From the NCBI GenBank assembly GCA_964441245.1, contig CAYTVR010000006.1, forward strand, positions 1-64,000: DNA of 64,000 nucleotides. Direction: 5' to 3'. Origin of the DNA: JALZUU01 sp964441245. Its GTDB lineage: Bacteria; Bacteroidota; Bacteroidia; Chitinophagales; Saprospiraceae. Under the pieces are notes generated by a model that was given only the letters and a program-made list of their open reading frames with translations, was not told the DNA's origin and ran no database searches. Within the stretch, counting starts at the first letter, position 1, and every line of letters begins with the position of its first letter. Shown here piece after piece: positions 1 through 9,103 of the stretch. The position numbers were made by a program, and so were the translations under genes.

Positions 1-2
1 TG

Positions 3-110
3 GGATTACAACAATATGAAGCAGCCAATCCTTCCTGGATGAGTGTCGCAGGATTAATGAGGTACTGGCGTAAAAAAGAGGAACGAGAGGCTCAAAAAAC
101 AAAGAGATAA
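3..110 (+). CDS. C-terminal fragment of an unknown protein
   Basis: The open frame enters from the left edge and stops at TAA 108-110, giving 35 residues. The fragment ends in a strongly charged stretch (RYWRKKEEREAQKTKR). The ending would suit a cytoplasmic tail, but too little is present to name a family. It lies 38 bp upstream of the HD-domain gene on the same strand, so the two could be co-transcribed. Confidence 0.5.
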   Translation, partial: GLQQYEAANPSWMSVAGLMRYWRKKEEREAQKTKR

Positions 111-148
111 TGTCTTTTAAATAAGCTATCATTTCGTTTCTGAAAACA

Positions 149-1021
149 ATGATATACATTGATAAAATATATGGCAAAATTGAAATATTAGGGATCTTAG
201 AAGAACTGCTCAATACTCGTGTATTTCAAAGATTAAAGAAAATTCATCAAGGCGGAGCGATATTTTTAGTCAATCCAACTTTAAATCAAACCAGATTTGA
301 TCATTCTATTGGTGTCATGATACTCATCCAAAAGTTAGGCGGAAGTATCCAAGAACAAATAGCAGGTTTGATTCATGACATTTCACATACTGCCTTTTCT
401 CATTTAATTGATTATGTGCTTGAAATCGAAGAGGAAGATTATCACGAAAAAAGATTTGAAGTGGTTTTAGCAAATGAAGAATTAGCCAATGTCTTGCAAA
501 AAAATGATTATGAGGTTCGTGATTTTTTGAATATGGAATCCTATCAAATATTAGAATATCCGTTACCAGGTTTATGTGCAGATCGGATCGATTATACCTT
601 AAGAGATCTATTTCAACTTAAAACAATATCGAAAGAAGAGATCAATTGGTTTTTAAGTGGATTACAAATATTTGAAAAAAGAATAGTCTTAAAATCGGAA
701 AAACATGGAAAATGGTTTCAATCAAAATATGACTTTTTAGTCCATGAATATTTTGGAGGAAAAGAAAATCAGGAGATCAATCTTATTATGAAAAAGGTTA
801 TCAAAGAATGTTTAGAAAAAAGTATAATTGAGGTGAATGATTTCCACTATGATGATTTTTATCTAATCAATAAAATAAATGGATCTTTAGATCTGATGAC
901 ACGAATCGCAGAAATTAGAAATCAAGGAATAGCTAACGAAAAACTAAACACCAAAAAAAGGTGGGTAAATCCTGAAATTCTGGTCAACGATCAGATATTG
1001 AAATTGTCAGCTATGAATTAA
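149..1021 (+). CDS. HD-domain phosphohydrolase (SAMHD1/dGTPase-like)
   Basis: A 290-residue protein with an HD metal-dependent phosphohydrolase core near the N-terminus. Visible metal-site motifs are FDHSIG (H52), IHDISHTAFSH (H76-D77, H80) and CADRIDY (D145), the pattern of the SAMHD1/YdhJ-type HD family, whose members hydrolyse nucleotides, often dNTPs. There is no signal peptide or membrane segment, so it should be cytoplasmic. The ATG at 149 is the first in frame and precedes the conserved N-terminal IYGKIEI strand. The DUF2200 gene follows 39 bp downstream on the same strand and may share its transcript. The substrate cannot be told from sequence; the HD assignment itself is firm. Confidence 0.85.
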   Translation: MIYIDKIYGKIEILGILEELLNTRVFQRLKKIHQGGAIFLVNPTLNQTRFDHSIGVMILIQKLGGSIQEQIAGLIHDISHTAFSHLIDYVLEIEEEDYHEKRFEVVLANEELANVLQKNDYEVRDFLNMESYQILEYPLPGLCADRIDYTLRDLFQLKTISKEEINWFLSGLQIFEKRIVLKSEKHGKWFQSKYDFLVHEYFGGKENQEINLIMKKVIKECLEKSIIEVNDFHYDDFYLINKINGSLDLMTRIAEIRNQGIANEKLNTKKRWVNPEILVNDQILKLSAMN

Positions 1022-1060
1022 ACAATTATTTTCTAGAAGAATTTAATAAATTTTCAAAAT

Positions 1061-1426
1061 ATGGACAAACAACAAAAGCAAGATGAGCGTATTGCTAAAA
1101 TGACTTTTGCCTCTGTATATCCACATTATATTACCAAAGTAGAAAAAAAGAATAGAACAAAGGAAGAATTGAATCAAGTAATTGAGTGGTTAACTGGCTA
1201 TAATGAGCAAAAACTACAACAACTCATCGAAGAAAAATCGACCTTCAAAGAGTTCTTTGAGAAAGCTTCATTGCATCCCAATGCTCCATTAATTAAAGGG
1301 GTCATTTGCGGCTATCGAGTGGAAGAAATTGAAAATCCTTTAACTCAAAAGGTAAGATACTTGGACAAATTGGTAGATGAATTAGCCCGAGGACGTAAGA
1401 TGGATAAAATTTTAAGAACAACCTAA
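1061..1426 (+). CDS. DUF2200 family protein
   Basis: A 121-residue cytoplasmic protein that matches the DUF2200 family along its whole length. It has the typical start (RIAKMTFASVYPHYITKVEKK), the central IEWLTGY segment, and the HPNAPLIKGVICGYRVEEIE and YLDKLVDELARGR blocks. The family is widespread in bacteria and has no established biochemical role. The length is normal for the family. It starts 39 bp after the HD-domain gene and could be the second gene of that transcript. Confidence 0.85.
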   Translation: MDKQQKQDERIAKMTFASVYPHYITKVEKKNRTKEELNQVIEWLTGYNEQKLQQLIEEKSTFKEFFEKASLHPNAPLIKGVICGYRVEEIENPLTQKVRYLDKLVDELARGRKMDKILRTT

Positions 1427-1450
1427 GTTACTTTGTAAACTACAGACCTA

Positions 1451-1672
1451 CTATTTAGGTAATAAAGTGACGCTTTTATCTAAAATTTTCTTAACAATTC
1501 GTACATCAGGAAGCGTCATACGATCTACTTTTTCAGTAGCTTCTTCTTTCAATTCTTTGACCGCATTTTTATTATGCGCCTTTACATTTACTGTATTGAT
1601 ATAAGTAAATGAAGCCATACTTGCTAAAATAAGAAGACCAACAAAGAAAGAATGAATATTTGATTTTTTCAT
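1451..1672 (-). CDS. Small membrane-anchored hypothetical protein
   Basis: A 73-residue protein starting at the ATG with third base 1672 (MKKSNIHSFF). A longer frame with a GTG start at 1696 exists, but the ATG gives a clean Lys-Lys then hydrophobic N-terminus (FFVGLLILASMASFTYI, about residues 8-24), either a signal peptide or one membrane anchor. The rest is charged and probably exported. It converges with the DUF2200 gene, 24 bp between stops. No family was recognised. Confidence 0.55.
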   Translation of the reverse strand: MKKSNIHSFFVGLLILASMASFTYINTVNVKAHNKNAVKELKEEATEKVDRMTLPDVRIVKKILDKSVTLLPK

Positions 1673-1977
1673 GTTAGATAGAGGTTTTGAAATCACAGCG
1701 AATATTTTTTATTAAAAATTTTAACATTCCATTCACTGCGTTTAGAGTGTGTTTTAGTTTTAAATTATTGCTTTTATATTATTCCTCTTATAAAATATCG
1801 ACTGATGGTCGAAAATATTGGACGAATCATCATTAAAAATGACAACATAGAGTGCAAAAGGTTGCAATCACTATGATTATTCACATATTAAAGATACGAT
1901 AGATTTCTTGCCAAAGTCACCTTTTTAACAGCCTTTAACGGATCATTAACAAGTAGAAAATAGCACTTATTGAAGAT

Positions 1978-2013
1978 AAAAGAGCCATTCAAATATCTCT
2001 GAATGGCTCTTTT
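1978..2013 (-). terminator. Intrinsic terminator of the secreted protein gene at 2039-4072
   Basis: A perfect 14-bp inverted repeat (1978-1991 and 2000-2013) with an 8-nt loop and A/T runs on both sides, 26 bp past the stop codon of the minus-strand gene. The remaining sequence between 1673 and 1977 shows no gene. Confidence 0.85.
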
Positions 2014-2038
2014 CAAACGAATTTATTTTATAGCTTTT

Positions 2039-4072
2039 CTACTCTACTATTAATTTCTGAACCGCAACTCTATCCTCACTTTTTAGCGTGACCAAATACA
2101 TTCCACCTGCCAGATGACTCAAGTCAAATTGTTTCGTATACTTCCCTATTGATTCTTGCCCATTATTTTGGAATAGAATTGACTGTCCCATCATATTGGT
2201 AACCTGAATACTGGAAGAAGTACTTTCCACTAGTTCGTAATCAACCATCAATTTTCCTTGTGTCGGATTAGGACTGATTTCAAAACCAAAAATATCCGAT
2301 GAGACGACCTCCGTATTTACCGAAGGGAAAATGGTAGGAATATCAAAACACCAATAAGTTTGGGTATTATTCGTCGGTTCACCAGGCACCATCAAAAGTT
2401 CATCTCTAACAAATGATCCAGGCTCACTATCCCATTGAAAAGTCATGTAAACTCGATTATCTGCCCCAACAGATAAATGAGGAAATACAGCTTCAGTTTC
2501 TGGAATAATCGCAGGTATTAGCATTACATCTTCATTAATAACATGATAGGGTTCCTGCCAGTTTACTTTATCTAAGGAAGCCGTCATAAAAATCTGACGA
2601 TAGTGCTTAGGTTCTGGAAAAGTTGGACTTCCATCAATAGCTTCTCTGACAAAATTTTCCATCACCTGATGATAAGCAATCACTACATATCCTTCATCAT
2701 TAACGACGGTATAAGGATTAGAAGTTATACTGCTTCCACCATAACTAGGAAGAAAGTCAGCATTATCATCTCTGATATCAAAGGATCCATTCCCATCAAT
2801 ATCGGTTCCATTAATAGTCTCTTGAATAATAATTGGTTCATCATCTAGCATATTCGTATTCCAATAAAAAATACCTGACACATCTGGGTAAAAAATCCAA
2901 CCTGCATCAGTAGTGTCAATATCGGATATATACATTCTACCAAATGCAGCATGGACCGTTCCATCAGCTTCGATAGCAACTGATCCAGTATTATCACACT
3001 GTCTTATAGCACCAAGATCAGTTTCATCCGCCTCAGGATCAATTCCACCCATTCCATCTCCACCAGGACCATCAGGATCTGGTCCTCCAATATCATCTAT
3101 ATCATATCCATCATTGATGACATAATTAGGAATAGGAAACTCTAATGCTTTCCGATTTATCCAATTCTCACCAGCATCATCGGAAATCCAAAGATCAACA
3201 TCTCCTGCTTGTCCATTAAAATTCGCAACGACAACATGTTCTCCATTCGCATCAACAAAATAGCCATCTGCATTAAAAGAAGAAAAGTTATCACTGCTGA
3301 TACCTGGTAAAAATACATCTTGCTTATCCCAAGTCATACCGCCGTCAGTAGATCGAAAATATAGTAAGGCGCCATCCATTCCTTCATATACTTGACCTTC
3401 TAAACCAATAGGTGTTGTAATACAAATTAGATGAACAGTATTCTCACTCACTGCTACGTGAGGCCATAATAAACCTGGCCCTGAAGCCGTGACTGTTGGT
3501 AAGGAAGTTTCAGTCCATTCTCCCGTTGGTTCTTCTTTTGACAAAATGATAATTTCATTATCAGCAGAATGACTAATGACCAATTCTCGACCAGAATCTA
3601 AAATAACCACATTCGCCCAACCGGTCCTCGTTATTGCTTCTAAGCGAGTGACTGGCGGAGGAAAACTCATGGCTGAAGAATTATCATTAATACTATTGTA
3701 ACCAGATCCACGAGTCGGAAAACTGGAACCAGCAACGACGCCTTCGTGAAAGGTCCATACACCTGATGTTCTTCCAACATTATGATGAACTCGATGTTTT
3801 GTTGCAGAATTAGACATAAGATCATAATAAGAGTTTCCCATCCAAATTTCCTTCCCTACATTTTCAATTAATTGGTTAGCATAATATTGTTCCAACCATT
3901 CTTCTGGTACCGATAAACCCTCTAAAGCGGCAGATGTTTCAAATCCTGTAGCAGGACGCTGATCAATACCAACGGCTGTAATTTTAGGAACTTGATTTAG
4001 AGTTTGTGCTGATGCAGAAAATGAGAGACAAAATAGGATAGAAAAAATTAAGTGTGTCTTGACTTTTTTCAT
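2039..4072 (-). CDS. Secreted Asp-box beta-propeller protein with T9SS sorting domain
   Basis: A 677-residue exported protein. Residues 1-22 form a signal peptide (MKKVKTHLIFSILFCLSFSASA). The body has sialidase/BNR-type Asp boxes (STDGGMTW 241-248, SDDAGENW 297-304) and looks like a beta-propeller. A glycine/aspartate-rich loop lies at about 321-345 (DDIGGPDPDGPGGDGMGGID), and a Ca-binding-like DIDGNGSFD follows later. The last ~80 residues are a T9SS type A domain (ISPNPTQGKL ... GGMYLVTLKSEDRVAVQKLIVE), so the protein should cross the outer membrane and be anchored or released there. The Arg triad and Tyr/Glu pair of true sialidases are not evident, so enzymatic activity is not claimed. 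It is a close paralog of the neighbour at 4649-6739. Confidence 0.85.
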   Translation of the reverse strand: MKKVKTHLIFSILFCLSFSASAQTLNQVPKITAVGIDQRPATGFETSAALEGLSVPEEWLEQYYANQLIENVGKEIWMGNSYYDLMSNSATKHRVHHNVGRTSGVWTFHEGVVAGSSFPTRGSGYNSINDNSSAMSFPPPVTRLEAITRTGWANVVILDSGRELVISHSADNEIIILSKEEPTGEWTETSLPTVTASGPGLLWPHVAVSENTVHLICITTPIGLEGQVYEGMDGALLYFRSTDGGMTWDKQDVFLPGISSDNFSSFNADGYFVDANGEHVVVANFNGQAGDVDLWISDDAGENWINRKALEFPIPNYVINDGYDIDDIGGPDPDGPGGDGMGGIDPEADETDLGAIRQCDNTGSVAIEADGTVHAAFGRMYISDIDTTDAGWIFYPDVSGIFYWNTNMLDDEPIIIQETINGTDIDGNGSFDIRDDNADFLPSYGGSSITSNPYTVVNDEGYVVIAYHQVMENFVREAIDGSPTFPEPKHYRQIFMTASLDKVNWQEPYHVINEDVMLIPAIIPETEAVFPHLSVGADNRVYMTFQWDSEPGSFVRDELLMVPGEPTNNTQTYWCFDIPTIFPSVNTEVVSSDIFGFEISPNPTQGKLMVDYELVESTSSSIQVTNMMGQSILFQNNGQESIGKYTKQFDLSHLAGGMYLVTLKSEDRVAVQKLIVE

Positions 4073-4348
4073 AAAAATAGATTTAAAAAATGATGAAATA
4101 AATAGAAACTACCCTAAGCTGATTTCGCTTAAAATAGGATCTAACTTCTTAAGTCTATTTGACAAGAACGGTTGGCAATTTTTTCTACCTACCAATATAT
4201 AAAATCGTTTAATTCATTTCTTCTAATCAAAGAAAAAAGGATACTGATTGTAAAAAATTGGGCAAATGGTATTAAAAGTCTAAACATTGAAGTTTTTTGT
4301 TTGTTACTAAAATTATTCTAAAAAAACCAATCAATATCATGGCTCTTT

Positions 4349-4455
4349 ATGATTTCGTTTGGTCTAAATAATTTAGAAACTACTTTCGCCCTTTTAAAGC
4401 TTCGCTTTAGCAACCAAATGAATTTAGTTCACCTAAAAATACCAGACGAAATCAT
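4349..4455. repeat. Palindromic dispersed repeat, family 1, copy A
   Basis: A 107-bp element bounded by terminal inverted repeats: ATGATTTCGTTTGGT at 4349-4363 and ACCAGACGAAATCAT at 4441-4455, 14 of 15 bases complementary. The interior (about 4391-4429) matches the reverse complement of copy B at 23925-24033. No ORF is inside. It resembles a MITE- or REP-like element. It is the main feature of the gene-free stretch 4073-4648. Confidence 0.7.
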
Positions 4456-4546
4456 TTGATTCGCTCGGATTTAGTTGGACACTTATTTAAAATAATTGCA
4501 TCTGCCTTAGATCATTTTTCTTTTTTGATAACACAGATTTCTTCTT

Positions 4547-4590
4547 CAAAAAAAAGAGCCCGTAAATCAACATTTACGAGCTCTTTTTTA
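4547..4590. terminator. Bidirectional terminator after the second Asp-box gene
   Basis: An inverted repeat (4555-4567 and 4572-4584, one mismatch) with a 4-nt loop, preceded by a run of A and followed by a run of T, so it can end transcripts on either strand. It lies 65 bp past the stop of the minus-strand gene 4649-6739. Confidence 0.8.
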
Positions 4591-4648
4591 TCGTTTACTT
4601 GTTTCATGCTAATTATAAAACTAGCCAAACCAAATAAGCTAAGATTCC

Positions 4649-6739
4649 TTATTCAACAACTAGCTTCTTTGTAGTCATCTTATCTTCACTTATGAAAGTC
4701 AAAGTATAAACACCGGTAGCTAATTTGCTAACATTTAAATCAAGATTATACTTTCCAGCAGCTTGTGTACCATTGTTGATCGCCATTACTTGCTGACCAA
4801 TGATACTAGATACCGTAATCGTTGATGGTGCACTAGTTGATAATTCATACTGAACATTTAAAGTATGCTTCGCTGGATTTGGAGCCAACTCTAAGTTGAA
4901 TACATCATCGGCTACAACAGAAGTAGAAACACCTACTAAAACATTAGGAAAAAGATCATAAACATCAATGGCTAAATAAGAAATGAGATTGTTAGTTACT
5001 AAATCATTGTCTCCATCAGCATCATTATAAACAAACATACCTGGCTCTGGATCCCATTGCCATGTTGTATGTATAGTGTTATCAGATCCATTATTATAAA
5101 GGTGTGGGAAGCTAGCTTCTGTCTCTTCAGCTTGAGGAACAATCATTACCTCATTATTGGTCAAGTCATAAGGATCTTGCCAGTTCAAAATATCTTTGTG
5201 AGCAGCGGTCATGTAGATATTTTGAAAATATTGTAACTCCGGATAGTTTGCACTACCGTCCACAGCTGGACGAACTTTCGTTTCCATTTTTTGTACATAG
5301 GCTAAAAATAGAACACCATCATTTGTCACAACAATAGAGGGAGCACTCGTCAAACTATTTCCTCCATAACGTGGGAAGAATTGCTCACCAGACTGATCAA
5401 AATCTAATGCATCATTACCGTTGACATCCACATTATCCGATGCCACTCCGATTGTCGATCTTTCATCATCAGCCATATCAGTATTCCAGTAAGAAATTCC
5501 ACTCCAAAGTGGGTAGAAAGTCCAACCAGCATCTGTAGTATCCAAATCAGATAAGTACATATTTCCATAAACAACGTGTAAGGTTCCATCTTCTTCAAAG
5601 ACTGCGTTACCTGTTCCATCAGGCTGAAGAACCGCGATCAATGCATCTGCAGTTGCAGCAGTATCAATACCTCCCATACCGTCTCCACCAGGACCGTTTG
5701 TATCTACACCACCGATATCATCTACAGTGTATCCATCATTAAACGTATAGTTATCAATTGGAAAATCCAATACTTTTCTTCTGTCCCAAGTATCACCAGC
5801 ATCACTGGAAATCCAAAGATCAATATCTCCAAAAGTATCGTCAAAGTTAACGATTGCAACATGATCTCCTTCTACAGCAAGGGTATATCCATCTCCATTG
5901 AAAGTACGATCAGCACCAAAATTAGCAGCACTAACACCAGGAAGCAATACGTCTTGTTGATCCCAAGTAACACCACCATCAGTTGATCGGAAGTACAATA
6001 AAGCACCATCCATTCCTTCATATAAAGCACCATCATTCCCAACAGGAGTAGTAATACATGCTACATGAATAGTAGAACCATCTGTACCAATATGAGGCCA
6101 TAACAAACCAAAAGCTGCCTCAGTACCTGTAGGCATTGGATTGTGTTCCCAAGTGTCTGAACCAGCAGCTTTTCTAGAAACTAGAAGATCATTCAATGTT
6201 GTCGTGGTTGGGTTTGGTCCGTGACTAATGACGACACATGACCCATCATCCAAAATAACAACGTTCCCCCATCCAGTTCGTCTGTCTTCTATTCTTTGAC
6301 CAGGAAAACCACCATTGATTGCACTCGCATCGTCATTTATTGTCGTGAAACCTGTTCCACGAGCGGGGAAAGTAGTCGTTGCAGCGGCATCTTCGTGATA
6401 AGTCCAAACACCAGCAGTAAACCCAAGATTATTATGAACTCTGTGCTTATTGACACCATTTGATTGTAAATCATAGCTAGATGTTCCCAACCAAATTTCT
6501 TTGCTAATGTCCTCAGGGGAATTTAGATACTGTTGCATTAACTCATCCAATTGAGCATCTAACTCCGCTTGTCGTTCAGCAGAAACTGTGAAAGTTTCCA
6601 TACCAGTAAGAGCTTTTTGAGGTGTTGCAAGCTTAGTAACGGTCTTTGCCTTACTATAACGCTGAGCCGTTTGTGCATTGACACTTGCGGTCATGCCTAC
6701 ACAAAGCATAAAAACTAAAAGTAAATTTATTTTTTTCAT
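4649..6739 (-). CDS. Secreted Asp-box beta-propeller protein with T9SS sorting domain (paralog)
   Basis: A 696-residue exported paralog of the protein at 2039-4072. It has a signal peptide (MKKINLLLVFMLCVGMTASVNAQ), Asp boxes (STDGGVTW, SSDAGDTW), the same Gly/Asp loop (DDIGGVDTNGPGGDGMGGID) and a C-terminal T9SS domain (LAPNPAKHTLNV ... TGVYTLTFISEDKMTTKKLVVE). The two also share the N-terminal blocks KEIWLG, KHRVH and GVWTYHE, so they are tandem duplicates that have diverged. Each has its own upstream region and terminator, so they need not be co-transcribed. The function is unknown; the fold is that of secreted sialidase-like propellers. Its 5' leader appears long if the -7 element at 6943 is used. 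Confidence 0.85.
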   Translation of the reverse strand: MKKINLLLVFMLCVGMTASVNAQTAQRYSKAKTVTKLATPQKALTGMETFTVSAERQAELDAQLDELMQQYLNSPEDISKEIWLGTSSYDLQSNGVNKHRVHNNLGFTAGVWTYHEDAAATTTFPARGTGFTTINDDASAINGGFPGQRIEDRRTGWGNVVILDDGSCVVISHGPNPTTTTLNDLLVSRKAAGSDTWEHNPMPTGTEAAFGLLWPHIGTDGSTIHVACITTPVGNDGALYEGMDGALLYFRSTDGGVTWDQQDVLLPGVSAANFGADRTFNGDGYTLAVEGDHVAIVNFDDTFGDIDLWISSDAGDTWDRRKVLDFPIDNYTFNDGYTVDDIGGVDTNGPGGDGMGGIDTAATADALIAVLQPDGTGNAVFEEDGTLHVVYGNMYLSDLDTTDAGWTFYPLWSGISYWNTDMADDERSTIGVASDNVDVNGNDALDFDQSGEQFFPRYGGNSLTSAPSIVVTNDGVLFLAYVQKMETKVRPAVDGSANYPELQYFQNIYMTAAHKDILNWQDPYDLTNNEVMIVPQAEETEASFPHLYNNGSDNTIHTTWQWDPEPGMFVYNDADGDNDLVTNNLISYLAIDVYDLFPNVLVGVSTSVVADDVFNLELAPNPAKHTLNVQYELSTSAPSTITVSSIIGQQVMAINNGTQAAGKYNLDLNVSKLATGVYTLTFISEDKMTTKKLVVE

Positions 6740-6942
6740 AGACGATCTTATTAAAAAAGAATTAAGTAAAATGGTTAAATAAAATTGTTCTTATTGATAA
6801 ACAGACGGGAGATGAATAGTAAGGTAGATAGGACAGCAGCCCTTATAATTTTATGGTTTCAATAATATTCAACTCTCTCTGTATTCCGACAAAGATTAGG
6901 ACAGAAACAAGTTTCTATCAAGATTAATCTGTGCTTAAGTGG

Positions 6943-6950
6943 CAAAGATA
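6943..6950 (-). promoter_or_regulatory. Candidate -7 promoter element
   Basis: CAAAGATA on the plus strand reads TATCTTTG on the minus strand, the Bacteroidota -7 consensus TAnnTTTG. It lies about 200 bp upstream of the start of the Asp-box gene 4649-6739. No convincing -33 TTTG is at the usual distance. Nothing else was seen in the gene-free stretch 6740-7058. Confidence 0.35.
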
Positions 6951-7058
6951 ATATAATTTGCTCATTTTGGTAAATGCCCGAAAAACATTTTTTGTCAGCT
7001 GACTTCCATTTGCTATCAACTCCAAACATATCAAGTTTAAAATGCTAATTGGAGTGTC

Positions 7059-8825
7059 TTAGAGCCGACCTTTGGGGATTGCTTCGATCAATTTTCGAGT
7101 ATATTCTTGCTTAGGGTGGTTATAAATTTCGTCCGAATCGCCAAATTCTTCAATTTTTCCTTGATTCATCACCATCATCCGATCACTCATAAATTTGACA
7201 ACTGAAAGATCATGTGAAATAAAGATATAAGTCAAATTGAATTGCTCTCTCAGTTCTAAGAGCAAATTAAGTACTTGTGCTTGAACAGATACATCTAAAG
7301 CGGAAACAGATTCATCACATACAATAAACCGAGGATTTAAAGCTAAAGCCCGAGCTATTCCTATTCGTTGACGTTGACCACCAGAAAATTCATGTGGATA
7401 TCGATTATAATGATCACCACTCATACTCACCGTTTCTAATAAGTCAACCACTTTCTCTCGTCTTTGTTGATCATTTTCCAAAATTTTATGTACTTCCATC
7501 GGTTCAAGGATGGCATTTCCAATAGTCATTCTTGGATTTAAAGAGGAAAAAGGATCTTGAAAAATGATCTGTAAATCTTTGCGCATCTCCTTCATCTCAT
7601 TCTCGCTAATAGACAAGAGATCCTTTCCTTCAAAAATAACTTCACCACTACGGACTGGTGCCAATCGAAGTAAACTTCGTCCTAAAGTGGTTTTACCACA
7701 ACCAGACTCTCCTACCAGACCTAAAGTTTCTCCAGGATATACATCAAACGAAATATCGTCAACAGCTTTGACAAATTCGGTTGCTTTGCCAAAAAAATTG
7801 TACTTGGAAGGAAACCAAGTTCGAAGATTATTGACTTCTAAAATAGGTTTTTTACTTTGCAAAAGTTGTCGACGTGCATAAGTATCATCAGCTGATATTT
7901 TGACGGAGTCTAGTACCTTTGATAAGGAATGTTCTTTTTCTTTTATCAATAAATCACCATTTTCACTTGAAGTGACTTCCATAAAGTCGCTAACAACCGG
8001 AAGACGTTTTACGCGATACTCTAAAGGTGGCCGACAGGCTAACAAACTTTTGGTATATGGATGTTGAGGATTTAAAAACAAGTCTTCTACCTTACCTTGC
8101 TCCACAATTTTACCTTTGTACATGACGAGTACTCGGTCTGCAATTTCAGCAATGACTCCTAAGTCATGCGTAATAAAAACAACAGAAGCATCTACCTCTT
8201 TTTTCAACTCATTCATCAAACCCAAGATCTTTTTTTGGACCGTTACATCTAGAGCTGTGGTAGGTTCATCAGCGATCAATATATCAGGATTGCAAGACAT
8301 GGCCATGGCAATCATTACCCTTTGTTTTTGCCCGCCAGAAAGTTGATGAGGATAGGATTTAAAAATACGTTCAGGATCAGGTAATTGCACTTTCGTGAAA
8401 AGGGCCAACGTTTTCCCTTTCGCTTCGCTCTTGGAAATATTTTGATGAATCAAAATGGCTTCCACTACTTGGTTTCCACAAGTAAAAACCGGATTGAGTG
8501 AGGACATGGGTTCTTGAAAAATCATAGCAATTTCATTGCCTCTAAAAGCACGAATTTCCTTTTCGGGTACATCCAATAAGTTGACCCGCTCTCTGTCCTT
8601 TGGATAATACCAAATTTCGCCACCAACAATTTCGCCTGGAGGTTCTGGAATTAATCTCATAATAGATAAAGAAGTTACCGATTTGCCTGATCCAGACTCC
8701 CCTACTATCCCAAGTGTCTCACCACGAAATAAGGTAAAGTCAATCTGGTCAACAGCCTTTACGGTTCCACTTTCATTGGAGAACCATGTTTGTAATCCAA
8801 CTATTTCGAGCAACTTATTATTCAT
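7059..8825 (-). CDS. Fused two-domain oligopeptide/dipeptide ABC transporter ATPase (DppD-DppF type)
   Basis: A 588-residue cytoplasmic protein made of two complete ABC ATPase domains in tandem. Domain 1 has Walker A GESGSGKS (42-49), signature LSGGQKQRV, and Walker B/switch ILIADEPTTALDVT. Domain 2 has Walker A GESGCGKT (about 374), signature FSGGQRQRI and FIVCDESVSALDVSVQ. Both carry the C-terminal extensions typical of peptide/nickel importers (PYTKSLL, EYTRKLIEAIP). It would energise uptake of oligopeptides. No permease or binding-protein gene lies nearby, so it is an orphan here and must partner with subunits encoded elsewhere. It diverges from the gene at 9104. Confidence 0.9.
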   Translation of the reverse strand: MNNKLLEIVGLQTWFSNESGTVKAVDQIDFTLFRGETLGIVGESGSGKSVTSLSIMRLIPEPPGEIVGGEIWYYPKDRERVNLLDVPEKEIRAFRGNEIAMIFQEPMSSLNPVFTCGNQVVEAILIHQNISKSEAKGKTLALFTKVQLPDPERIFKSYPHQLSGGQKQRVMIAMAMSCNPDILIADEPTTALDVTVQKKILGLMNELKKEVDASVVFITHDLGVIAEIADRVLVMYKGKIVEQGKVEDLFLNPQHPYTKSLLACRPPLEYRVKRLPVVSDFMEVTSSENGDLLIKEKEHSLSKVLDSVKISADDTYARRQLLQSKKPILEVNNLRTWFPSKYNFFGKATEFVKAVDDISFDVYPGETLGLVGESGCGKTTLGRSLLRLAPVRSGEVIFEGKDLLSISENEMKEMRKDLQIIFQDPFSSLNPRMTIGNAILEPMEVHKILENDQQRREKVVDLLETVSMSGDHYNRYPHEFSGGQRQRIGIARALALNPRFIVCDESVSALDVSVQAQVLNLLLELREQFNLTYIFISHDLSVVKFMSDRMMVMNQGKIEEFGDSDEIYNHPKQEYTRKLIEAIPKGRL

Positions 8826-9103
8826 ATTTATTTAACATATATCTTAATTATAATTGGCTCAGTTTATGTTGCACATATGTAATAAAATATGCTTCTTTGA
8901 ATAGAGTTTGACACAAAAACGAAATTTAGAAGGAATTTTAGATACTTCTTTAGGAATTTTTGGTCTTAAGATCAGCCAAGATAGCATTTTTTGTTTTTTG
9001 TTTGAGCAAAACAAAATTGTTTTGTCTTTTCTTAAGTAGTAGAACACCCTGGTTCATAAATTCTATTACTAACTCATTTAGTCCCATGAACAAATCTAAA
9101 ATC

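Noticed and set aside
8960..9103. N-terminal extension of the LVIVD protein from a TTG
   Set aside because: The extension has no family similarity and would hide a good signal peptide that starts at ATG 9104.
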